Shown one piece after another: positions 45,671 through 55,161 of a DNA stretch of 64,000 bases (positions are counted from its first letter, which is position 1; each line of letters opens with the position of its first letter). Origin of the DNA: Palsa-360 sp963710315 (GTDB taxonomy: Bacteria > Acidobacteriota > Terriglobia > Acidiferrales > UBA7541); assembly GCA_963710315.1 (NCBI GenBank), contig CAVPZW010000008.1, positions 496,001 to 560,000 on the forward strand, given 5' to 3'. The position numbers and the translations under genes were made by a program. The notes under the pieces were generated by a model. It searched no databases and had not been told where the DNA came from. It was given only the letters and a program-made list of their open reading frames with translations.

Positions 45671-46912
45671 TTAGGTTTCCTGCCGAAGCGCTTCGATGGG
45701 GCTTAGATTCGCGGCTTTGCTCGCCGGGTATAGCCCGAAGAAAACGCCTACGGCTGTCGAAACCGTCAGCGCGATGATCACGGCCGAAATCGGGACGTGC
45801 ATGGGCACGGGAGTGTTGGCGGCAATAATCAGTGCGAATAGATAAGCTAGCGCGACGCCTATGGCCCCGCCGGCCGTGGACATCACGGCCGTTTCGGTCA
45901 GGAACTGCAAGAGAATGTCGGCGCGTCGCGCGCCCAGCGATTTGCGAATGCCGATTTCGCGCGTGCGCTCGGTGACGGTCGCAAGCATCACGTTCATGAT
46001 GACCACGCCTCCAATCACCATAAATACGGCCACGATCCCGACCATGGAGGCCGCCAGGGCGCCGGTGATTCGCTTGAACAAAGTCACCAGCGAGCCGCCA
46101 TCCAGAATGCCGAAATTATCGAGATCGTTGGGATGCAGGCGGCGGCGGGCGCGCATCAGCGTTTGCGATTCCTCTTGCGTGCGAGACATCCAGTCCGCGC
46201 CCCGCGTTTGCACGTTGATCGCCAGGCTGGTGTTGCTGGTGGCGTAAAACTTCATCCAAGTCTCGATCGGAATGTAGACATAATTGTCCTGCGTCTGGCC
46301 CAGAACCGTGCCGATCGGTTTGCCTACGCCAACGATTTCATAGGGGCGGCCATCCACGTCGAGTTCCTTGCCAATGGGGTCCACGCCGGCGAATAGTTTT
46401 TCGGCAATGTCCGTGCCGATCAGGGCCACGAGCGAGCGATGCTGATTGTCCGTGTCCGTGATATAGCGCCCGGCGGCGGGCCCTTCCGTCTTCATATCGC
46501 CAATGTTGGCCGTCACGCCATAGATGGTCGTGTCTTCGACGGTCTGTCCGCTGGCTTTGGTGCGTCCAAGCTGATTGGCCTGAGCGCCCACGCGCAGGGC
46601 AAGTTTGGAATTGTCCCGCAAAAATATGTAGTCGTCCCAGCTGAGCGGTTTGTTACGCCGGGTGGCTTTCACCAGTTCGTCCATATCCGTGATGATCGGA
46701 AAACGCAGGACTAGAAAAACATTCGACCCCAGGTTAGCAATGCGATTGGCGACGTATAGGTTTACGCCCGAGATCAACGAAACGACCATGATCAGCGTTG
46801 AAACGGACAGCACGATGCCCAGCAGCATCAGGAACGAGCGCATCTTGTGCGTGAGCAGCGTTTCCAGCGCCACGCCAATGGGTTCGCGAAAACTGCGGAG
46901 TCGAGGTTTCAT
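45671..46912 (-). CDS. MacB/FtsX-type ABC permease 1
   Basis: A 413-residue permease of the same family. FLMLLGIVLSVSTLIMVVS is the N-terminal membrane helix, the periplasmic MacB-core spans about 50-270, and three helices with VGIVAVFMVIGGVVIMNVML and FFGLYPASKAANLSPIEAL end the chain. It lies 69 bases downstream of tlpA and 16 bases upstream of permease 2. The two permeases are only distantly similar. ATPase not in window. Confidence 0.85.
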   Translation of the reverse strand: MKPRLRSFREPIGVALETLLTHKMRSFLMLLGIVLSVSTLIMVVSLISGVNLYVANRIANLGSNVFLVLRFPIITDMDELVKATRRNKPLSWDDYIFLRDNSKLALRVGAQANQLGRTKASGQTVEDTTIYGVTANIGDMKTEGPAAGRYITDTDNQHRSLVALIGTDIAEKLFAGVDPIGKELDVDGRPYEIVGVGKPIGTVLGQTQDNYVYIPIETWMKFYATSNTSLAINVQTRGADWMSRTQEESQTLMRARRRLHPNDLDNFGILDGGSLVTLFKRITGALAASMVGIVAVFMVIGGVVIMNVMLATVTERTREIGIRKSLGARRADILLQFLTETAVMSTAGGAIGVALAYLFALIIAANTPVPMHVPISAVIIALTVSTAVGVFFGLYPASKAANLSPIEALRQET

Positions 46913-46981
46913 GGGCTTTTGGCCGCGCCTCTATTCTTTCATATGGGAAGCGAAAAAGCTGGTTTACAAAGGTGAAGAAGC

Positions 46982-47533
46982 TTACAGCAGGCTCTCGATA
47001 GCCTTGGATAGTTCGTCGTGATTGACCAGGCCCACAATGGTTCTGACTTTTTTGCCGTCGCGGGAGAAGAGCATGCTGGTGGGAAGCCCGAGGATTCCGC
47101 CAAATTTTTCGGCAATGGCGTCGCTGCCCAGGAGGATCGGATAGCTCATGGCCACCTGTTGGCCGCCCACGTCGAAGCGTTCCTTGTCGAGGAATGGTTG
47201 GATGGCCTTCTTGCCATCTTCGTCCATGGAAACTCCCAGGATGGTGAAGCCGCGCGGGCTGTACTTTTGCTGGAATTCGATCATCCAGGGGATCTCCACT
47301 TTGCAGGGTTCGCACCACGTCGCCCAGAAATTCACGAGAACTACCTGGCCCTTGTACTGCTGCAGGGTGACATCCTTGTCGTCGATGCCCTTGATGGTGA
47401 CAGTGGGCGCGTCGGTTGGTTTGGCGGGCGCGCTGGCGGTAGACGTACCGGGCGCCGGCCATTTGCGATTGGCCCAGACCATGACGGCTAGCAGGGCAAG
47501 CACACCTGCGGCGATAAAAAGACCTTTTTTCAT
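46982..47533 (-). CDS. tlpA: TlpA/ResA-family thioredoxin
   Basis: A 183-residue thioredoxin-fold protein anchored by one N-terminal hydrophobic helix (FIAAGVLALLAVMVWA). The redox motif is WCEPC (C74, C77), and LVNFWATWCEPCKVEIPW and YPILLGSDAIAEKFGGILGLP are the TlpA body. It reduces disulfides outside the cytoplasm. CcdA lies 12 bases upstream, the usual electron donor, and tlpA follows it in the same transcript. Confidence 0.9.
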   Translation of the reverse strand: MKKGLFIAAGVLALLAVMVWANRKWPAPGTSTASAPAKPTDAPTVTIKGIDDKDVTLQQYKGQVVLVNFWATWCEPCKVEIPWMIEFQQKYSPRGFTILGVSMDEDGKKAIQPFLDKERFDVGGQQVAMSYPILLGSDAIAEKFGGILGLPTSMLFSRDGKKVRTIVGLVNHDELSKAIESLL

Positions 47534-47545
47534 GATGCAAACTCC

Positions 47546-48454
47546 TTACAACGCGAACTTGTTCAGAAAACCCAGTTTACCCGATAGCCATGTCAGCCGG
47601 TTCAAGAAAATCAAGCCGCCCACAAACAGAAGCAGCACTCCGCTCAAGACTTCCACCGTGTGAAGATGCTTGCGGAATCGCTGGTAGAAGCGCAGGAACC
47701 GGTTGATTCCGATAGCCGTAAGCAGGAAAGGAACCGCGAGGCCCGCCGAATACACCGCCAACAGAAAAACGCCTCGAGAAATCGTCTCCGCGTTGGCGGC
47801 AAGCACCAGGACTGCGGCCAGAATTGGACCAATGCAGGGCGTCCATCCGAAGGCAAATGCGAAGCCAAGCAGGAAGCCGCTGGTCACGCCGGAGAGCGCG
47901 CCACCGGCTTTGGCTTGCGATTCGGTTTGGCCGCCGAGATTGTGGAAGCGCACATCGCGGTTGAGCCAGCGCGTCAGCGACGGACCGGCCAGAAAAATTA
48001 GCGCCACGGAAAGCAATTGCACGGAGCCAAACAGCCCGCCGGGGCCCATGGGTTCGGTTCCCGAGCGCCGGAAGAGAATCGCGCCGCCAAACACCAGCAC
48101 ACCGCCGATTACCAGTCCTACGTTTACGGGCAGCTTGATCAGCCAGCCGACCAAGTGCAAACCGAATAGGACGATGACAGCTCCGGCGACGGGACCCATC
48201 AGAGCCTTGTGTTGCAATAAGAATTGCCCCACGGCGCTGGCCGACGCGCCGAAACTGATGAATACCACGGAGAATCCCGAGACGAACGCCAGCGACGAAG
48301 CGAACAGGCTGTTGCGAGCCGGCTGGCCCGTCTTCAACTGCTCGACGCCAATGCCAGAAAGCATGGAGACGTATCCCGGCACGAGCGGCAGCACGCATGG
48401 CGACAGGAACGAGATGATTCCCGCTACGAAGGCGTAAAGAATCGACACTTGCAT
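47546..48454 (-). CDS. ccdA: CcdA-type thiol:disulfide transmembrane transporter
   Basis: A 302-residue multi-spanning protein that moves reducing equivalents across the inner membrane. The two redox cysteines are seen in SFLSPCVLPLVPGY (C20) and GWTPCIGPILAA (about 209). It is longer than typical CcdA (about 240) because of an approximately 60-residue insert between helices (RRSGTEPMGPGGLF). It heads the minus-strand run that continues with tlpA and ends with DsbD-alpha. Confidence 0.9.
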   Translation of the reverse strand: MQVSILYAFVAGIISFLSPCVLPLVPGYVSMLSGIGVEQLKTGQPARNSLFASSLAFVSGFSVVFISFGASASAVGQFLLQHKALMGPVAGAVIVLFGLHLVGWLIKLPVNVGLVIGGVLVFGGAILFRRSGTEPMGPGGLFGSVQLLSVALIFLAGPSLTRWLNRDVRFHNLGGQTESQAKAGGALSGVTSGFLLGFAFAFGWTPCIGPILAAVLVLAANAETISRGVFLLAVYSAGLAVPFLLTAIGINRFLRFYQRFRKHLHTVEVLSGVLLLFVGGLIFLNRLTWLSGKLGFLNKFAL

Positions 48455-48604
48455 CGAACGAAATTATCTCCGGAGGAGGAAGTTGCAAGACATCTGATAC
48501 TTCGTTGGATTAGACGGCTGCCAACCTGCCAACGATTCAACCCATGTCGTATTTTCACACAATTGCGGGTCGGGACGGGGGATTTCTTGGTCGTGCGGTG
48601 ATTT

Positions 48605-48682
48605 GGTAGGACGGGCCTCAGCCTGCCTGCTTTTTGTGCGCCGACTAAATACAAAACCAGACAGGCTGAAGCCTGTCCTACC
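48605..48682. repeat. GGCTGAAGCC palindromic repeat
   Basis: GGTAGGACGGGCCTCAGCC (from 48605) and the reverse-complement-like CAGACAGGCTGAAGCCTGTC (48658-48677, extending to 48682) form imperfect 25-base arms around a 28-base loop. It lies between the amidase 3' end and the ccdA start on the same strand and may end the amidase transcript. Confidence 0.7.
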
Positions 48683-48685
48683 GGG

Positions 48686-50122
48686 CTATTCGATGCTTGG
48701 GTGGCGGGCGCGCCAATCGTTTGCGCGCTCGTAGGAAAATGCGATGCGCAGGAGCGTTGTTTCATCGAAGGCGCGGCCGATCAATTGCAAACCGACGGGC
48801 ATGCCATCGCGCGTGAACCCGCAAGGGATGGACATCGCGGGGAGGCCCGTAAAATTTGCCGGGCGGCAATGCCCCACGATCGCGGAACGCACGCCGATTT
48901 GTTCTTCGTTGACCAGAACGGTTTCGGCGCCGATGAGCGGGGTGGGGATGGGTACGGTGGGAGCAACGATGGCGTCTACATCCTGGAATGCGGCGTCAAA
49001 TTCGGCGCGCATTTGCTTTTGCATATCAAACGCGGCCAGGTAGCGATGCGCGAGCACTCTTCCGCCAGCATCGATTCGCTGGCGCACGGTATCGCCATAT
49101 TCGCCGGCGCGCGAAGGCAGATAACCGGCTGCCTGGTGAACGTGGAACGCTTCCGCGCCGGAAATTTCGGTGGCCGCTTCGAGAGATGCCTTCAAGTGCG
49201 GAAGGGAAACTTCACGCACGACTGCGCCGCGCTTTTTCATGTCATGCAATGCCGCTTCGGCCGCGCGGCGCACTTCGGGATCCAATTTCTCCCAATAATG
49301 CTCGCGTGGGCGGCCCAGGCGAAACTTGCGGAGAGGTTTGCGAAGTGCGCCGCGGAAATCTTCCACGGGTCTCGGCGAGGATGTTGGGTCCAGCGAATCG
49401 CGCCCCGCGATCAGGCCGAGCAGGATGGCCGCGTCCGCGACGCTGCGAGCCAGAGGGCCAATGTGATCGAATGACGGCGAGAGCGGCATGGTGCCGAAGA
49501 CGCTGACGCGTCCGAAAGTCGGCTTCAATCCAACAGTCCCGCAGAGAGCGGAGGGCACGCGGATGGAGCCGCCCGTGTCGGTCCCAACGGAAGCCACGCA
49601 CAGGCCCGCGGCAATCGACGCAGCCGAGCCGGAACTCGATCCGCCGGAAATTCGATCGAGCGCCCATGGGTTGTGCACGGGGCCGTAGTGCGCATTGCTG
49701 CCGGTAATCCCGTAAGCAAATTCGTTCAAGTTGGTTTTGCCGAGCAGGATGGCCCCTGCGCGGGCGAGCTTCCGGGCCACGGTGGAATCTTCCGCCGGGA
49801 TGAAATCGCGCAAAATTTTCGATCCCGCGGTGGAGCGAATGCCGTGCGTCCAAATATTGTCCTTGAGCGTGATGGGGATCCCCAGGAGCGGCGAATTGTT
49901 GCGGCGCGCACTGCGGCCCCGGAGAAATTGTTTTTCCGCGCGGCGCGCGGCGGCCAGCGCCTGTTCCGCGGTGACCGTCAGGAATGCGTTCAAAGCAGGA
50001 TTGTGGCGCTCGATGCGGCTCAGAAATATTTTCGTGAGCTCCACGGGAGAAAATTTACGTTTTGACAGCAGCCCGGCAAGTTCCTCGACGGTGGCAAAGG
50101 CAAGCAATTGTTCGTCGCTCAT
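48686..50122 (-). CDS. Amidase-signature hydrolase (GatA-like)
   Basis: A 478-residue amidase-signature enzyme with complete catalytic set: K87 in TLKDNIW, cis-Ser at 162/163 in GGSSSGSAAS and the nucleophile S186 in DTGGSIR. Overall length and LPAMSIPCGFTRDGMPVGLQLIG fit the GatA branch, but GSSSGSAAS differs from the usual GSSGGSAAA of true GatA and no gatB or gatC is nearby. I therefore call a general amidase. It begins 2 bases after lptD. Confidence 0.8.
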   Translation of the reverse strand: MSDEQLLAFATVEELAGLLSKRKFSPVELTKIFLSRIERHNPALNAFLTVTAEQALAAARRAEKQFLRGRSARRNNSPLLGIPITLKDNIWTHGIRSTAGSKILRDFIPAEDSTVARKLARAGAILLGKTNLNEFAYGITGSNAHYGPVHNPWALDRISGGSSSGSAASIAAGLCVASVGTDTGGSIRVPSALCGTVGLKPTFGRVSVFGTMPLSPSFDHIGPLARSVADAAILLGLIAGRDSLDPTSSPRPVEDFRGALRKPLRKFRLGRPREHYWEKLDPEVRRAAEAALHDMKKRGAVVREVSLPHLKASLEAATEISGAEAFHVHQAAGYLPSRAGEYGDTVRQRIDAGGRVLAHRYLAAFDMQKQMRAEFDAAFQDVDAIVAPTVPIPTPLIGAETVLVNEEQIGVRSAIVGHCRPANFTGLPAMSIPCGFTRDGMPVGLQLIGRAFDETTLLRIAFSYERANDWRARHPSIE

Positions 50123-50124
50123 GG

Positions 50125-52528
50125 TTAGAACAATTTCTCCTGTCGGCGCAGATTTCCGAACGTTCCGATATTGGCGATGTTCAGCGAGAGGCGGAATTGA
50201 TTTTCGGTGCGGATCGCTCCAAGCGAAAGGCGCCGGTATTCCAGGGAGATTCCGCAGCAGGATCCGTTGTAGCTTACTTCAACAAATTCGTTCTGCAAGA
50301 GGTCCTGCTTGAAGTCATAGCTCACTCCGCCTTCCGCGTTCCAGCCTCGGCGGTTGGGCGAGCCATATCCCATCTGCGCTCGAATCTGATTGGCGGGCGG
50401 CTGCAGCACGGCGATATTGGGCGAAGAGATGGCTGTATTGTCGATGGAGAAATCCGCCATGGTAAAGTTGAAATTTTCATAGGGGTGGAGTTTCAGAAGC
50501 GCCTCCGCCGTGGTAATCCGGTGACGGACGGTGTCGTAATCCAATCGAACCTCGGCATCGTAAATTCCGCCAGGCGTAATCAGCAGGTCGCTGTTGATGG
50601 GGGAAAAGCGGCGCGGTTCATCGGCGAAAGCGAACGGTGTGATGGAGTCAAGAGCCTGAAAGACATTGCGCGCTCCGGGAACGAGGGCGCCGCCGAACGT
50701 CGGATCGAAGTAATAGGCTTGCGCAATTTTCCAGCTGGCCAGGTCATTTGCCTGCCCCTCTCCCTTGCGGTGAAAGAGGCGCTGCGTGATGGAATACACC
50801 AAGTCATTCGTGTCGGTGAGGGTTTCATCCTCGTCGAAAAGTATGAAGCGGTCGAATCGATTCACTCCGCCCACGAAATTGTATTCGATTTGCGGATCGA
50901 TGCTGTGCTTCCATTTTCCGTTGCCCGTTACCCACACACGCTCAAGCGTCGGCGGCCGAAGATCGATGTTTACTTCCCCTGTAGTCCTGCTCAGGGGATC
51001 GCTCGTCACCACTCCTCCAACCAGTTGCGAACTATAACGACGTTGTTCGGCCCGTGAAGCTTGTGGTGACGCCGAGCCAGGGTCCCCAGCGCAACGGCAC
51101 GACGACGCGCGGAGCAATTTCCGAGCGCTCCACAAGCGCGGGGGTTACGACTCCAGACTGAACGGTTTGCACTCCGGTGGTTTGGTTCGTCACCAGATTT
51201 TCATCGTCGCGGTGCACGGCTCCCGCGAATGCCTCCCCGCCAAAATAGATCGCGAGATTCTTCCAGGGAGCCTGATCCACCGAGCCGAAGCGAGCCTCGG
51301 GTGCGCTGCGAACGTCCGCGCTGACTTGCGGCTGCGCGTTCACGAAGTTTTGATAACTGGTGGCGGCGAAATCGACGCTGTACCCGCGAAAATTATTGGT
51401 CAGGAATCCCGCGTTGCGCACCTCCGAATTGACCGCTTCGCCAAAAGTGGGCGCGAACGCCAATTGGAAGATCAGGGAGGTGAGCTGATTAAAATCCGCA
51501 ACCATGCGCCAGCCGTTGTGCAGTTGCGCGTCCAGCTTGAATTGCGCGCTGTGGCCTCCCTGGCTTTGCAATGCCGTTTCCGGAATGCCCGATGAATTGA
51601 GCACCGGGTTTCCCTGCGCGTCCAGCACGGGCGCGGGCAATCCGCGGTCGATTACGCCGAAATATTCCGCCGAAACGGTCACGTTGTCCCAGGGCTTGGC
51701 TCGAAAATCACCATTTTGTTGCCACCCGCGGCGGCTGAGATAGGCCATGCCGATTGTGACATCGGTCCAATCCCTGGGCGCCCAGTAATAACCATCGCCG
51801 AGAACAACACCTTTAACCGAGGTGTCGGCGAATTCCGGGATCAAGAATCCGGATTTCCGCAACTTGTTCCCCGCGGGAACTGACGCATATGGGAAATAAA
51901 AGAGAGGGAGACGGAACAGCCGAAAATTGGCATTGAGCATGGCGACCGTGCGATTCACGTGGAGCGTGGCGTGCGAACTGAAAAATTTCCAGCTGGGCTT
52001 ATCCGGTTCGCAGACGGTCAACCAGGCATGTTCGATCCAGTAGGTGTTGGCGTCGAGCCGCCGCACTTCCTCTGCTTCAAAGACCAGTGGATTTGGCGAA
52101 ACCAAAATGTTCGGATTCGGCCTGTGTTCCATCATGACTTCGCCGCGCACGTGTTTGAAGCGGCCTTCTCCGCTCACCACGTTGAAATCGCCGGAATCCG
52201 CGGCCAGATGCTGTGTATCCACATCGAGGAGGACGCTGCCATTGGCCGTGGCCAGGTGGGTTTTGGTGTTGTACTGCACGTGATCGGCGCGCAATCGAAG
52301 ATTCTTATATTGGATTTCTACCTTGCCGTCCGCGAAATAGATGTCTCCTTCCTTGCGTTGCTGCTCGGCTTCAAGACGAACGCCGGCCTCGCCCGAAGAG
52401 GTTGGCGGAACAATTTCCTGCGCGGCGGCCGCGCCAAACACAAAGACGCAGGCGGCCAGAGCAAGCAGGGCGCGCCATGGAGATACGGCAGCGAATTTGT
52501 GAATGAGTCTCATAATCTCGCGGCGCAC
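50125..52528 (-). CDS. lptD: LPS-assembly protein LptD, split by a frameshift
   Basis: Composite of 52528-51032 (N-terminal) and 51135-50125 (C-terminal), about 800 residues. It has a signal peptide (LLALAACVFVFGAAAAQE), an OstA/LptA-like periplasmic jellyroll (YFADGKVEIQYKNLRLRADH, AANGSVLLDVDTQHLAAD) and a long beta-barrel ending in INIANIGTFGN. The frame shift near 51035 looks like one missing base (TTSLYSSQLVGG). It inserts LPS into the outer membrane and marks the organism as diderm. Start is GTG 52528 or ATG 52513. Confidence 0.85.
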
Positions 52529-52908
52529 GTTGGCCGGGGAATATCCTGGAAATGACAGGGAAAATCAATCGCCCGCAACGTCACAAATGAAAATAGCTCG
52601 TTAGCCTAGCATTCCCCCTGCAGCCTTACAATGATTCCAGCGAGCCAGATAGCGGATCGAATTGCCTTTGTAGGACAGATACTCATGGCTGTGCTCTTTT
52701 CTTTTATATCTTGCGCACTCCCGGCTTGCCGAAAGCGGACAGCCAGGAGTGGCTGTCCTACTAGATTGCGAATCGGCGCGCCGGGCTGCCTGGGGTATCG
52801 AATTCGCGACAAAGAAACTCAAATAATATTGTAATCGCGCTTCGCTGATAGAATGTCCGTGACTCCCGATTTCCGTTCGGCGAGACATCCGCAGCGCAAA
52901 ACGGAACG
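52529..52908. repeat. 380-base intergenic region with GTAGGACAG/CTGTCCTAC repeat
   Basis: Between divergent lptD and the RDD gene. GTAGGACAG at about 52670-52678 matches CTGTCCTAC at 52753-52761, and a hairpin GGACAGCCA-GGAG-TGGCTGTCC is at 52737-52758. No other gene is credible. The same end-sequence occurs at 19963 and 20041. Confidence 0.65.
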
Positions 52909-53787
52909 GTGATAAAAACCTGTCAGTATTGCGGCGCCGTTAACGGCGAACCGACCGATATTTGCTGTTTCTGTGACGCCCCTTTGGGTGGCTCTGGAGG
53001 TGCGCCTGTTTCGCGCCGCATGGCCACTCCTACCGAGGGAAACCTGGCCGTCGAGCCGGAATGGCGGCGCGAGGTCTCCAGCAAGCTTCAGGATTTTCGC
53101 GCACGCCGGCGCGGCGGCGCGATCGCCGATTTGCAAGCCAATCTGCCATTCGACATCGATTCCCCTAGCTCACCCGAATCCTCGACTGTTCAGACGGATG
53201 TCCTGCCGCCTGCACCGGCGAAGAGAGTTCGTGAATCGCGCAAGCATCGCCAGGAGCGATTCGAAATATCGATTCCCCAGCTGGAGACGGCATCGGCTGC
53301 CGGCGATACGCACTGGCCGGCTACTTCGCCGTCTGGCGCGGAGCTCGCGCCATCGCCTTTGTACCCTGTTGCTTCGCTCCGCGAGCGCCGCAAGTCGGCC
53401 CTGGTGGATGCCGGGCTGCTGCTATTCAGCTACGGAGGCATGCTGGCGCTCTTTACGGTCCTCGGAGGGCATATCGGCCTTAACAAGCTTGATCTGTCGG
53501 TGGCCGGGGCTACCTTCGCGCTTTTTTATGCCCAGTATTTCGCGCTGTTCACGATTTTCGGCGGCTCTACTCCCGGAATGATGATTTGCGGATTGCGTGC
53601 CGTCAGCTTTGATGGCGGCACTCCCACATCACGCCAGATGGCCTGGAGAAGCTTTGGGTATTTGGTTTCCGCAGGCTTATGCTTCCTGGGCTTTGTTTGG
53701 GCCCTCTGGGATGAAGATCAGCTTTGCTGGCAGGATCGTATTTCTCATACCTATCTTGCGCCGAATGATGAGATTAGGCCTAACTGA
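52909..53787 (+). CDS. RDD-family membrane protein with N-terminal zinc ribbon
   Basis: A 292-residue protein. A CxxC zinc ribbon (CQYCG ... CCFCD) opens it, followed by a long, low-complexity linker rich in Pro/Ser, then three membrane segments of an RDD domain (ALVDAGLLLFSYGGMLALF, GATFALFYAQYFALFTIFG, FGYLVSAGLCFLGFVWALW). The characteristic Arg/Asp pattern of RDD proteins is seen in RKSALVDAG. Possible ion or small-molecule transport; unproven. The GTG at 52909 is the start. Confidence 0.75.
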   Translation: MIKTCQYCGAVNGEPTDICCFCDAPLGGSGGAPVSRRMATPTEGNLAVEPEWRREVSSKLQDFRARRRGGAIADLQANLPFDIDSPSSPESSTVQTDVLPPAPAKRVRESRKHRQERFEISIPQLETASAAGDTHWPATSPSGAELAPSPLYPVASLRERRKSALVDAGLLLFSYGGMLALFTVLGGHIGLNKLDLSVAGATFALFYAQYFALFTIFGGSTPGMMICGLRAVSFDGGTPTSRQMAWRSFGYLVSAGLCFLGFVWALWDEDQLCWQDRISHTYLAPNDEIRPN

Positions 53788-53904
53788 ACGCCCCACGGCT
53801 CGATGCTCCAAAGGCAGCGGATTCACCCTCGAGGAACAGTTCGAGAATCGCCAGACGTTAGGCGCTCTAGTCGTGCTATCATAATTGAGAATTCACCTTC
53901 ACGC

Positions 53905-55158
53905 ATGAGGCCAACAAAAAAGATGAGCCGCCTCGCCAGAATATCCGTGGTCACGCTTTCAGTGGTCGTGTTTCTATACGTTGGTCTGGGCTATGTGCTT
54001 GGCAAGACCTCGGACGACAAGTCTTACCGCTCGCTGAGCGTATTCGGCGAGGTGTTACAGCATATTCAGGAAGACTATGTGGATGAGCCCAACATGGCCG
54101 TCGTGACGGCCGGCGCCATGCACGGGCTACTTGAATCGCTTGACCCTCTCTCCGGTTACCTCAGTCCGCGAGAGTATTCCGATTATCGCGACCGTATGAA
54201 GACCTCTGTGCACGGCGAAATCGGCGTGACGGTTTCCAAGCGATACGGCTACATTGTGATTGTTTCAGTGGTGCCGGAAGGGCCGGCCGAGAAGGCCACT
54301 TTGCGCAGCGGCGAAATTTTGGAATCCATCGGCGGATTCAATACGCGCGATATGTCCGTGGGACAGGCCAACGCGCTCTTGCAGGGTAATCCGGGAACAC
54401 CCGTAAAATTGGCTGTGATTCGGCGCGGAAAGACGGAACCGCAGGAATTCAGCGTCAATCGCGCGGTGATTGGCCCGCAACACGTTGTGGCCGATCGCGT
54501 GGGCGAGGATGTGGCCTACATCCGCATGCCGGCCATGGATACTCTGGACGTATCCGAATTGCATGACAAGCTGGCGCAGTTCGACAAGCAGGGCGTGCAC
54601 AAACTGCTTCTCGACCTTCGAGATTGCACGCGTGGCGATGCCGCCGATGCCGTCACGGCCGCCCAATATTTTCTGACTTCCGGAAAGATTGCCTCGCTCG
54701 AAGGGCAAACCGTGGCGCGCAAGGATTTCGACGCGGAGCCGGACAAGGCTGTGTGGCATTCCTCCGTGGATGTGCTGATTTCGCCGAGCACCTCGGGCGC
54801 GGCGGAAGTCCTGGCCGGAGCGATCAAGGGAAATAAGCGCGGCGAACTGGTGGGCGAACGCACCTTTGGCTCCGCATCGGAGCAAAAAATTATTCCCATG
54901 GAAGATGGCGGAGCGCTGATTCTCACAGTCGCGTTTTACTCGACGCCCGATGGCAAATCCATCGTTGAGGACGGCGTATCGCCCACGGTGGAAGTACGTC
55001 CCACGGCCGTCGATTCATCCGCCGAACCTGCCGAGACCGATAAGGATAAAGTGGACGAGGCTCCTCTGGGCCCCGGCCAATTGCCCAAAGCGAATGACCC
55101 GGTTTACAACAAGGGGCTTGAACTTCTCAGGGGGGGCCAGGCGCAGAAGGCTGCCTGA
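53905..55158 (+). CDS. Carboxy-terminal-processing-peptidase-like protein (S41 fold, missing the catalytic lysine)
   Basis: A protein of about 417 residues with one N-terminal transmembrane segment, a PDZ domain (SVHGEIGVTVSKRYGYIVIV to about 180) and an S41 domain. The serine region SPSTSGAAEVLAGA fits the S41 nucleophile site, but the block normally reading TFGKG has TFGSASEQ, so the general-base lysine is absent. It may be a pseudo-protease or use another residue. It starts at ATG 53905 (or 53923). The YibQ-like gene follows after a 3-base gap, a pair also seen in other diderms next to the EnvC cell-division region. Confidence 0.85.
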   Translation: MRPTKKMSRLARISVVTLSVVVFLYVGLGYVLGKTSDDKSYRSLSVFGEVLQHIQEDYVDEPNMAVVTAGAMHGLLESLDPLSGYLSPREYSDYRDRMKTSVHGEIGVTVSKRYGYIVIVSVVPEGPAEKATLRSGEILESIGGFNTRDMSVGQANALLQGNPGTPVKLAVIRRGKTEPQEFSVNRAVIGPQHVVADRVGEDVAYIRMPAMDTLDVSELHDKLAQFDKQGVHKLLLDLRDCTRGDAADAVTAAQYFLTSGKIASLEGQTVARKDFDAEPDKAVWHSSVDVLISPSTSGAAEVLAGAIKGNKRGELVGERTFGSASEQKIIPMEDGGALILTVAFYSTPDGKSIVEDGVSPTVEVRPTAVDSSAEPAETDKDKVDEAPLGPGQLPKANDPVYNKGLELLRGGQAQKAA

Positions 55159-55161
55159 AGT

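Noticed and set aside
48686..50122. Calling the amidase a bona fide GatA
   Set aside because: The signature GSSSGSAAS differs from usual GatA, and gatB and gatC are not nearby, so only a general amidase call is supported.
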